The translations under genes were made by a program, and so were the position numbers. From contig NZ_JACJOO010000084.1 of assembly GCF_014695575.1 (NCBI RefSeq), forward strand, positions 124,001 through 188,000: a stretch of 64,000 nt of DNA. Direction: 5' to 3'. Shown here piece by piece: positions 52,110-60,390 of this stretch (positions within the stretch are counted from its first letter, which is position 1; every line of letters starts with the position of its first letter). The notes below the pieces were generated by a model. That model saw only the letters and a list, made by a program, of their open reading frames with translations, did no database searches and was not told the origin of the DNA. The DNA is from Leptolyngbya sp. FACHB-8 (GTDB taxonomy: Bacteria > Cyanobacteriota > Cyanobacteriia > Elainellales > Elainellaceae).

Positions 52110-54482
52110 TCAATGGGTACGTTTCTTAATTTCAGCGATCGGCAGCAATAAGGTTTCCTCGATCTCTTCCCGCACACCCCGGCTGACATAACAATCGCTA
52201 TTGAGGCAAGCCACTAACAGTTTGTTGGCCTCGTAATACTGCTTCAGTTGTTGCTTCTGAGCATCACTAAAATGCCAGTCATAGCCAATATTGCGGTGTT
52301 CAATCATTACGGCTTGTAGTTGACTGGCCCATGCTTGTATATTCTGTAGACACCACTCCACTGTAATATCACTTATCTGTTTAGGATCTGGTAGCTGAGC
52401 AAGTAGGTTTTCTAGATGAGTTAGGAGTACGTACTCCTGCTTACTGTTTAACTGGCGTAGGAAATAACAGGCACGAGAAAAGTCGTAATTACAAACGATA
52501 GTGCGGACAATAGCATAGGTATAGGCAACTTCGGTAGATTCGTTAATCTTGTCATAGGCAAGGGCAACGGAAAGAGCACGGTTAAGAGCACGGTCAAAAT
52601 CAATATCAAAATTGAGAACAAGGGTATAGCTGAGGGTAAGATCACGAGTGAGGGCACAGTCAAGGGCATTATCAAGGGCACAGTCATAGCCACGCAGATT
52701 GTAATTGTAGTCACGTTCAAAACTGAGGGTGAAATAGAAGGCACGAACAGCCGCAGATTTGTAAGAAGTATGGGTAGACAATGATTTTTCAAAAACCCAG
52801 CTTAAAAATCCTTGAAGGCCTAGATCTTTAGCTAACAAATCATCCGTAGCCTGTTTGAGTTGTCGCAACAACTCGTCTGCTGGGAGTACCATTCCCACCG
52901 TCAGTAAGACGACTTCCCGCCATCGTTTCTCAGTCAAATTTTGGGTCAAGGGCTGAAAGTTTGCCTTTTCTTTGATGTCTCGCGCCGCAAAGTACTCATG
53001 AAAAGTGAGATGAGAAAAGGAATAAATGCCACGGGCACATTCTACAAACAAACCATGCTGAGCTTCGATGGATTTCAACACAGCTTCGCTGTCTAGTTCC
53101 AAGGTTTGCCCGTCCCTGCTGGCTTCGGGCAGATGCGCAATAAACTCCCGAATTTGCTGTTCCAGGTCTTTTTGCTTAAAAAAGTAACTGCCAGCTTCAA
53201 AAGTGTGATAGGCAATGTGACTGAGTAGGTTTTCCTTGCCTGGCAGAGACAGCTTTTTGTAAACCTGATCACGCTCAATATTGCGCTTCACATCCCACTT
53301 TTTTAGCAGCACATCCACGCCCCTCTTGTAGAATTCAGCGCGGTTTACCGGAAACTCACTGGAGTCTTCAAATGCTAGGCAAAGCAGCATCAACAACAAG
53401 GGGCTACTGGCTAATTCGCGAATCGGCGGATGAGCTTTTAGCGCCGCCAAAAACCGTTCTGCTCTGACCTCATCCTGTTTACAGCGAAACCATTTTCCAG
53501 CAATATCCGCAATCTGGTCATTATCAAAATCTGCGACTTCCACCTCCGTAAATCGTTCAAAGATGTACTCATGGGCAGCAATCCGGCAGGTGATAACAAA
53601 GGCATTACGGGCATAATATTCAGAAAACTGTTGGATTTGGCGCAACACTCGCGAGGCATCCGTTTCGCGCACTTCATCCAATCCATCCAGGAGAATGAGG
53701 GCGCGTCCTTCTCTCAGAAGTGTCTGTAAAGATTCAACACCTACAACCGTTTTGGACAGGGCTGGTTGCCCCTCTCCCGCTGCTGAAATCAAGGTACTCA
53801 AGTAGGCCAACACATTTGGTTGCTCCTCTGCTTCTGCAAAATCCTTGAGGGTCACAAACAGGGGCACGCGATCGGCCTGAAACTGGCCTCCGATACACTG
53901 GATCGCCAGGTGCTTTAGAAACGTGGTTTTCCCGGCTCCCGGCTTACCCAAAATCATCAGCTTGTTGTGCTGCTCGACAGCTTCCAATCCCGGAACCCGC
54001 TTTTCTGCGACCCCTCCCAGGCTAAACCGCTCAAAGTCTTCTGGTGAGACTTGTGCCAACAATTGCTCTAGATTCAACCCTCTACGCGCGGTGATTTTTT
54101 CCAAAATGTTGGCGTGGGTATAGATCTCGCCCAGACCGATCGGTTGCGCCATATCCAACACGCGCATCGTCCCACACCGTTCTTGAATAAGAGGGCGAAT
54201 GCGATCGCGCATCTCCCGCACCATCTCATCCATATCAGGCTTTTCTGAGGATGGCTCAACCTCTAAAACCGCCACATCCTCAACCCTCACCCCCAATAGC
54301 TGACAAAGCTCCTCAAACGTAACCCGCTCAATCGCTTCTCCCCGAAGCAACCGGGTAATTGGCTGACGGGTTTTCAAACCAAGCTCGTCTTTCAGCTCAT
54401 CCTGCTTCCAACCATCCCGCTTGATTGCCTTGCGGATGATTTGAATGCCCTCTGCGGATGCTCGAAGCGATCGCCCAGTCAT
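52110..54482 (-). CDS. HTH-NACHT NTPase, NLR-like (candidate antiphage defence)
   Basis: A 790-residue STAND NTPase. Residues 12-75 are an XRE-like helix-turn-helix (WKQDELKDELGLKTRQPITR). The NACHT module from about 165 has Walker A LGKPGAGKTTFLKH and Walker B ALILLDGLDEVRE, with sensor-like FVITCRIAAHEY and the C-terminal FSHLTFHEYFAAR. A stretch near 590-650 is a run of ALDxAL-type units (YDCALDNALDCALTRDL), then a helical C-terminal domain. Bacterial NACHT proteins of this kind are known antiphage sensors. Here the DNA-binding N-terminus replaces a nuclease or other effector, so its output is unclear. Confidence 0.88.
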   Translation of the reverse strand: MTGRSLRASAEGIQIIRKAIKRDGWKQDELKDELGLKTRQPITRLLRGEAIERVTFEELCQLLGVRVEDVAVLEVEPSSEKPDMDEMVREMRDRIRPLIQERCGTMRVLDMAQPIGLGEIYTHANILEKITARRGLNLEQLLAQVSPEDFERFSLGGVAEKRVPGLEAVEQHNKLMILGKPGAGKTTFLKHLAIQCIGGQFQADRVPLFVTLKDFAEAEEQPNVLAYLSTLISAAGEGQPALSKTVVGVESLQTLLREGRALILLDGLDEVRETDASRVLRQIQQFSEYYARNAFVITCRIAAHEYIFERFTEVEVADFDNDQIADIAGKWFRCKQDEVRAERFLAALKAHPPIRELASSPLLLMLLCLAFEDSSEFPVNRAEFYKRGVDVLLKKWDVKRNIERDQVYKKLSLPGKENLLSHIAYHTFEAGSYFFKQKDLEQQIREFIAHLPEASRDGQTLELDSEAVLKSIEAQHGLFVECARGIYSFSHLTFHEYFAARDIKEKANFQPLTQNLTEKRWREVVLLTVGMVLPADELLRQLKQATDDLLAKDLGLQGFLSWVFEKSLSTHTSYKSAAVRAFYFTLSFERDYNYNLRGYDCALDNALDCALTRDLTLSYTLVLNFDIDFDRALNRALSVALAYDKINESTEVAYTYAIVRTIVCNYDFSRACYFLRQLNSKQEYVLLTHLENLLAQLPDPKQISDITVEWCLQNIQAWASQLQAVMIEHRNIGYDWHFSDAQKQQLKQYYEANKLLVACLNSDCYVSRGVREEIEETLLLPIAEIKKRTH

Positions 54483-54605
54483 AGAAAACCAAAAATTTCA
54501 AAAATTTTGCTGTTCTAGTTTTAGCTCATGCAACTCATACAACTCACGCATCAGATCTCACGCACACACTGACGATGCTAGTGGAGTCGATTTGCAGAGG
54601 CTCCT

Positions 54606-54779
54606 ATGAACAAGAAACAGTGGATTAAATTAATCGGATTCGTGGTCGTGAGTGGTGCTACCTGGCTCAATCCCAGTGCTGGCTTTCTGATCTTTCTACT
54701 CAAGCTGTGCTTTCACATCCTTAAGGCATTGCAGGAGAAGCCGCAGAACCACCCACGCCAAAATCCTGAAATTGGATGA
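54606..54779 (+). CDS. small membrane protein, 57 residues
   Basis: The frame starts MNKKQWIKLIGFVVVSGA and has one long hydrophobic region (residues about 8-43, IGFVVVSGATWLNP then AGFLIFLLKLCFHILKAL) that may form a hairpin, followed by a polar tail. It sits divergent from the NACHT gene start, 124 bases away, which makes a functional link possible but unproven. A genuine small gene by composition. Confidence 0.55.
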   Translation: MNKKQWIKLIGFVVVSGATWLNPSAGFLIFLLKLCFHILKALQEKPQNHPRQNPEIG

Positions 54780-54924
54780 GGTGATTAGGGCAATAACTTC
54801 TCAGAATGGGGAGTGTCAAAGGGTGGAATGTGAGTGAAGGCGATCGCACCACTCAGCGCAGAACTCCTCCAGCATAGGAACCTGCCAACCCTTGATCGCC
54901 CCTTCTGGTTATCAGGTCAAATCT

Positions 54925-55917
54925 ATGCAAATGAAAACGACGTACACCAACCCCGTCTACAGCCAGTACTTCGCAGACCCTTTCGTTTGGCAGCATGAAG
55001 GGATTTATTACGCAATCGGTACAGGGCCAGCGGAAGCCGCCGGAGAGGTGGATGAAGTTGGTCAGCGATATGTTTTCCCACTACTGCAATCGGAAGATTT
55101 GATCAACTGGCATGAGGCCGGAAAGGCACTTCAGCGGCCTGATCCAGCTCTAGGAGACAACTTTTGGGCTCCGGAGATGGCCTACTGCGATGGGCGTTTC
55201 TACCTCTACTATTCCGTTGGGCATGAGGATAAGAACCATCAGTTACGGGTGGCAACGAGCGATCGCCCCCTTGGCCCCTACAAAGACTGCGGTGTAACCC
55301 TGGTCGATCCCAAAACCACACCTTTTGCCATCGACCCCCACGCTTTTCAGGATGATGACGGGCAGTGGTATTTGTTCTATGCCCAGGATTTTCTGGATGC
55401 TGAAGGCGGCATTCGGGCAGGCACAGCGTTAATGGTCGATCGCCTGGAAAGCATGACCAAATTGGCAGGTGAGGGTAGGGTTGTACTGCGGGCACGTTCT
55501 GACTGGCAGCGGTTTCTGCGCGATCGCCCCATGTATGGCGGCATCTACGATTGGCACACGTTAGAAGGCCCCTGCGTTCGCAAACATGAGGGGCGCTATT
55601 ACTGCTTTTACAGTGGTGGACGGTGGGAAACCGACAGCTACGGTGTTGATTATGGAGTAGCAGATCACGTTATGGGGCCATATTCCGATGCAGGCAATGA
55701 GGAGGGGCCACGGGTGTTGCGATCGCATCCCGGCTATGTTCTCGGCCCCGGCCACAACTCCATTACCCTTGGCCCCGATCGTCAAACCGAGTACATCATC
55801 TATCATGCCTGGGATGTCAACATGGAAGCCCGCCGCATGTGCATTGACCCGTTGCAATGGACAGCGGAAGGCCCCCGCTGTCCCGGCCCCACCTGGACAC
55901 CACAGGAATTACGCTAA
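54925..55917 (+). CDS. glycoside hydrolase family 43 protein
   Basis: A 330-residue five-bladed beta-propeller glycosidase. The catalytic base Asp is in SQYFADPFVWQ, the pKa-modulating Asp in AIDPHAFQDDDG and the acid Glu in THTLEGPCVRKHEG-like sequence (YDWHTLEGPCV). Family members cleave arabinan, xylan or related side chains; substrate is not predictable. The frame is open to a TTG at 54892, but ATG 54925 begins the fold (MQMKTTYTNPVYS). No signal peptide is visible, so it may act in the cytoplasm on imported oligosaccharides. Confidence 0.85.
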   Translation: MQMKTTYTNPVYSQYFADPFVWQHEGIYYAIGTGPAEAAGEVDEVGQRYVFPLLQSEDLINWHEAGKALQRPDPALGDNFWAPEMAYCDGRFYLYYSVGHEDKNHQLRVATSDRPLGPYKDCGVTLVDPKTTPFAIDPHAFQDDDGQWYLFYAQDFLDAEGGIRAGTALMVDRLESMTKLAGEGRVVLRARSDWQRFLRDRPMYGGIYDWHTLEGPCVRKHEGRYYCFYSGGRWETDSYGVDYGVADHVMGPYSDAGNEEGPRVLRSHPGYVLGPGHNSITLGPDRQTEYIIYHAWDVNMEARRMCIDPLQWTAEGPRCPGPTWTPQELR

Positions 55918-55999
55918 TTTCCGCCACTCCCACTATTTTGAGTGTCGCTCCTGATACTCGAACTAATCGGGTGTATCCCACTTTTGCAAATTTGGAAAT

Positions 56000-56048
56000 C
56001 CACTTTTGTAGGTGAAGCGGGCTTCGTCCGCTTCACCTACAAAAGTGG
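56000..56048. repeat. 21-bp perfect palindrome
   Basis: Arms 56000-56020 and 56028-56048 (CCACTTTTGTAGGTGAAGCG core) with a GCTTCGT loop. Confidence 0.75.
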
Positions 56049-56079
56049 GATGCACCCAACTAATCTGGGTTCGGGTTAA

Positions 56080-56124
56080 GGAAATTTTCGAGTGCCACGC
56101 AGCATGCGGCACTCAAAAATTTCC
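56080..56124. repeat. 19-bp imperfect hairpin, MITE-related
   Basis: 56080-56098 pairs with 56106-56124 with two mismatches. It shares TTCGAGTGCCRCGC with 32084-32120, and both lie after TTCGGG-TAAG. Confidence 0.6.
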
Positions 56125-56181
56125 ATTTTGGTTTACCCCAAATTAAGGTTAATGAACGTGACCAAGGCTATAGATGATAGA

Positions 56182-56216
56182 AAAAGATGCTTGGCGCTAA
56201 GCGCCAAGCATCTTTT
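56182..56216. repeat. 16-bp perfect palindrome
   Basis: AAAAGATGCTTGGCGC (56182-56197) and its complement (56201-56216), loop TAA, with terminal A and T runs. Probably a terminator for the DUF4347 gene on the minus strand. Confidence 0.65.
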
Positions 56217-56242
56217 GAGTTCTCTCAATTACATTTCAGCTT

Positions 56243-58867
56243 CTAACCAAAGTAATTCAATACAGGTAGCGTGGAGGCTGTTGTATCAGCCAAGGGCATC
56301 TTAATTCCTGTCACATCTACAATCAAATCTGTAGCGGCCTGGAATCCTGCCTGCGTATCGTTCACCCCGATGTACTGACGTTGCTGCCAGATAAACATCA
56401 CGGCCTCTGAGGCCCCCAGGGTCTGACTCCCCGCTAAAGCTAAATCTTTATCGGCAAAAGCCACCTGAGATGCGGCTGCAAGTGTGGTACCGCTGACAGT
56501 TCCGAGATTAAACATGGCCTGGGGCACATTAGGAGTTCCCAGATTGTTATCGTAGTCAAGGCGAATGCGATCGGCTGCTGTCGGCGCAAAATCCGTGATT
56601 CGATCGGGGGCAGCGACCAGAGATTGTTGCAACGCCCCCGCTAAGGATGTACTTGAGTAGATGAAGCGATCGCTTCCTAGCCCTCCTGTTAGGGTATCGC
56701 CACCCTTACCACCTAGCAGCACATCAATGCCATCCCCACCGGAAATGACATCAGCACCATCGGTCCCATTCAGGCGATCGGCTCCCGCGGTGCCCTGAAT
56801 AACATTGGAGGTGCTGGGGCTAGGGCTAGGGCTAGAGCTAGGACTAGCAATAAACTCTTCAGCACCGACATCAATCTGAGCATCACGGGTGGTACCGCTT
56901 TGGTCGATATTAGGGGCACCAGTAAGAACCCCGGTGTTGATGGCGGCACTACCAGAGAGGAGTGCATGGCTCAGCAAGAAAGTATGGCCATTGGTCGCCA
57001 ATGCCGCCAGCTTCGCATCTACAAAACGGATGTTTTGTACAGCCACATCATCATTAGCCCGTCCTGTCTGAATATTGCCACCACCGTTAGTCAGGGGTCG
57101 GTTTGTGTGTTGCTGAATATTCCAGGTATTGCCTCCATTGCCAGCAGTATTGCGGTAGAAGATGGTGTTGCGTGCGGTCACGGTATAGCCGCTTGCAGCA
57201 AGAATGCCCCCACCTACCCAGCCAGCATAGTTGTTGGCAATGGTGCTATTCACAATGGTGGTATTGCCACGCAACACCATCCCGCCCCCCAGGCGATTGT
57301 AGTCGTTACCATTGGCTCGGTTTGCCGAAAAGGTGCTGTTTGTGATAGCTGTTGGTGCATTCATCATCCACAGGCCACCCCCCTGGTTTGAAGCAATATT
57401 GCTGACAAAGGAAGTGCGGTTGAGATTTAACCCTCGGTTCACCTCGTTGCTCATCAGCACTAAAGCGCCCCCATTGCCAGCACTGCCACCGCCCGTCAAA
57501 GCCCGCACCGAGTTGTTCTGGAACAACGTTGTACCAATATCTACGCGATCCTGTCCAGCCGTGTAGATGTAGGCAGCTCCCCCTTCTCCCTGGCCCTGGT
57601 TTCCTTGAAAAACGGTGCCGTTAATGTTCACAAAGCCGGAGGTCTGGGTCGTAGAACTGGCTCGATCTACATATAGAGCACCGCCATACCCTCGCAGGAA
57701 ATCATTGGGCTGACCCGAGTCAAATCGGCCCGAGAGGGTGTTGTTATTGACAAAGCGACTGTTGGTAATGGTGAGTTTACCGTTCAGGCTATTCACTGCA
57801 CCACCATTGATCCCTGTGTTGCCGGTGAAGGAGGTGTTTTCAATGGTGAGAGCGCCAGGGCTAGCAAAGGCGATCGCTCCCGCTCCCCGCTCATTATTTC
57901 CCGCGACGGCCCGGTTATTTTCAAAACGGCTACCCGATACCCGAAGATTATTTTCCCAGGGGCTGTAAATCGCTCCACCTGCTTCGTTAGCCACGTTTCG
58001 CAAGAAGCTGACACTTTGCACAATGATAGAAGCTCGATGTTCTCCCCGAATAGCGCCGCCGTTCTCAGCGGTGAACCCATCCACCAGGGAAAGGTTCTTG
58101 ATGGTAAAGGTGGTGGGAAGGCTCTGATTGGATTGGACGTGGAAGATGCGGGTGACGCGGTTGCCACTGATGCCGACATTAGTAACGCCAGTGCCATCAA
58201 TGGTGATATTGCGGCCCGCCGGGATGGTGATTTCGCTACTGAGGGTAATGACCTGATTTGCAAGGCTTGGGTCAAAGTTAATCACAGTGCCAGAGACGGC
58301 ACGGGAGACCGCATCCCGCAACGACCCGGCCCCGCTATTAGCCGTATTGGTAACTGTAATAACGTTGAGCGTACCTGTGTAACCCGCAACTTGAGTAACC
58401 TGGGTTTCAATTTTTCCGGTTACAACTTCCAAATCCCAGTCGCCCCCAGCTCCGGTCAGGTCATTGGAGGCCGCTACGTCAGCTCCAGTTAGCTCGCTGA
58501 GCCGTTGAATGAAGGCGTTACCTTCAGCCGCCACATCGCAGCCATAGAGCAGAATATCAGCCGTTTCTGTGAGGGCATTGGCCCATTGGCTAATCTGGCC
58601 TGCCGAATCATTCAAATGGCCCACAGTGACCTGGCTTCCCCCCAATTGCAGCAATCCCGCGCTGCCATGGGAGAAGATTTCGATGCTCCCAACCCCCGAT
58701 CGCCCAGCCAAAGCCTGAGAAATCTGCATCAGCCCATCCTGCTCAGAATTGAGCAGAATAACTTCTGTACCAGGTTTCAAGCCGCTGATAAGCCCACTCT
58801 TATCGGTCAGAGAAGCATCAATGAAGGCGATCGCCCGCCCGGTAGATCCAGCAGTCAGGTTAGCCAT
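56243..58867 (-). CDS. DUF4347/beta-helix/RTX exoprotein
   Basis: An 874-residue secreted or surface protein. Residues 10-165 are a DUF4347 domain (SHGSAGLLQLGG, LLYGCDVAAEGNAFI, TGAGGDWDLE). About 200-650 is a right-handed beta-helix of PbH1-type repeats (ITNSRFVNNNT, NGGAVNSL, GGGMVLRGN). The last 170 residues have RTX repeats (GADVISGGDGIDVLLGGKGG) and a typical C-terminal RTX end. Absence of a signal peptide with RTX suggests type I secretion. ATG 58867 (MANLTAGSTG) is preferred over the upstream start at 58960. Confidence 0.88.
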   Translation of the reverse strand: MANLTAGSTGRAIAFIDASLTDKSGLISGLKPGTEVILLNSEQDGLMQISQALAGRSGVGSIEIFSHGSAGLLQLGGSQVTVGHLNDSAGQISQWANALTETADILLYGCDVAAEGNAFIQRLSELTGADVAASNDLTGAGGDWDLEVVTGKIETQVTQVAGYTGTLNVITVTNTANSGAGSLRDAVSRAVSGTVINFDPSLANQVITLSSEITIPAGRNITIDGTGVTNVGISGNRVTRIFHVQSNQSLPTTFTIKNLSLVDGFTAENGGAIRGEHRASIIVQSVSFLRNVANEAGGAIYSPWENNLRVSGSRFENNRAVAGNNERGAGAIAFASPGALTIENTSFTGNTGINGGAVNSLNGKLTITNSRFVNNNTLSGRFDSGQPNDFLRGYGGALYVDRASSTTQTSGFVNINGTVFQGNQGQGEGGAAYIYTAGQDRVDIGTTLFQNNSVRALTGGGSAGNGGALVLMSNEVNRGLNLNRTSFVSNIASNQGGGLWMMNAPTAITNSTFSANRANGNDYNRLGGGMVLRGNTTIVNSTIANNYAGWVGGGILAASGYTVTARNTIFYRNTAGNGGNTWNIQQHTNRPLTNGGGNIQTGRANDDVAVQNIRFVDAKLAALATNGHTFLLSHALLSGSAAINTGVLTGAPNIDQSGTTRDAQIDVGAEEFIASPSSSPSPSPSTSNVIQGTAGADRLNGTDGADVISGGDGIDVLLGGKGGDTLTGGLGSDRFIYSSTSLAGALQQSLVAAPDRITDFAPTAADRIRLDYDNNLGTPNVPQAMFNLGTVSGTTLAAASQVAFADKDLALAGSQTLGASEAVMFIWQQRQYIGVNDTQAGFQAATDLIVDVTGIKMPLADTTASTLPVLNYFG

Positions 58868-60390
58868 AATCCAATTCCTCTGAAATAGTGTGAATAGGTT
58901 GGTCGTGCAAAGTGACGAACAGGAATGCAATTGCAGCCCCTCTCTAGGGCGGCGATGCAATGTCGATGCCCAGGATGCTCAGTTCCGTAGAAGCAGATAG
59001 AGACGATCTGCCTGCGGAAAAGCATTTGAACACGTTTGACGATGAATGTGCAGACTCAGCCGCACCCTTTCAGCGAACGGCACGCAACGTTCGAAGTCGT
59101 CTACGGCCGAAGGGTGAGCACAAAACAGGGAAGTGAGATCGACAGGAACATCCAGGAAGCGTTTTAGACGCTAAAAATCGAAGTCAGCCTTTGGCTGCCA
59201 TGAGCCAAAGTCAGACCTCATCCGCGGTAAGAGCACGCCTCTACAGCCTAGTGATAACCGCCCCAGTGATGATTCGTGTTTCGTGAGATTACGGAAACTT
59301 GTATTGCAGAATTTCAGTGAAATGCCCGTAAATCCTCGCGTTTGCAAAAAGTTCCTGGAATAGCGATTTAATTCACCAGGCAAATTTCAAGCTTTCTTGG
59401 AATATAAACCCCTATTACTTCCGCAAAAATACGGGAACCTATTTCACAGTCCCTTGAGCATGGGTGACACGAATATACGGTAAAATCTACCGCCTATGGC
59501 ATAGGCCATCTATTCACAAAGGCAGTATATTCCATCTGAAGAAATATTTATTTGACGCGAGGTCACAGATTTAATACGAGGTTACGACTGCGATCGCAAA
59601 TCAAGAGGTCATCCAAAAAATATTGTGAAGATTAGATAGTTGACATTAAAAACAAATATGTGCTTTTTCTTAATCAGTCTAGATGTCATTTATTACCTGG
59701 AGCAAGTGAATAAACGGGCACAATTACTGCGACAGAGATTGCAGCAATACTAATATATAAGCAACTCAAGTATTATTGACGCATTACATAAGCTAAACGA
59801 ATTAGAAACCAACACCAAAATTTATTCTCTTTTACGTGAAACTACATTGATCAGCAAACAGATATAAAACAACAATAATTACACGTACACTACAAGTTAC
59901 TTTTGATACATCATGCTGGCCGAGGAATAAACAACCTTTATCATGAAAGGTAAGCAGGAATTATAAATTGGATAAGTTGTGAATTGAGCAGGAATATCGA
60001 ATTAAATAAGTACAATAACCGTTATACAAGAATTACAGTTTATTTAACTCACCTTTCAAAGGTAGAAAAACATTTGAAGAGAACACGTAGACATGCAAGT
60101 ATCAATGAAACGTATAGAGTTATAAAATCTACTCCTATATTTGGCTCAAACGTAAGTGTTACGATCGAGCGAACAAGTAGCCATGCCACATCTTAGAACG
60201 TTGTAATCGTGTTCTTGGCAAGGATTAGAGCTATTTTTGGGTAGCCTAAGCTTATAAACAGATAACTGGTAGAGACAAAATAAAACACACTTTCCTCATT
60301 TATCTATCTGTCCAAAGGTAGAGGATACGCGGATGACCGGGGGTTCCTTGCTAGCTGAGACTTTGCTATAGATGTAACGCAAAGATTGAG
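58868..60390. other. gene-free, AT-rich stretch
   Basis: About 1.5 kb without a convincing gene. From about 59400 to 60300 the base composition turns AT-rich and HIP1 octamers nearly vanish (one at about 59590), unlike the flanks. A hairpin lies near 59190-59215 (CTTTGGCT against AGCCAAAG). The one long frame (59984-60196) has poor protein composition. It may be a regulatory region or foreign remnant. Confidence 0.5.

Larger units (their letters stand above)
55918..56242. other. palindrome cluster between convergent genes
   Basis: 325 bases without a gene between two convergent genes, with three hairpins listed separately. The middle one belongs to the same family as part of the MITE-like element at 32019-32142. 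Confidence 0.6.

Noticed and set aside
59984-60196. 70-codon frame before the ABC transporter
   Set aside because: No ribosome site, low-complexity AT-driven composition and no resemblance to proteins.
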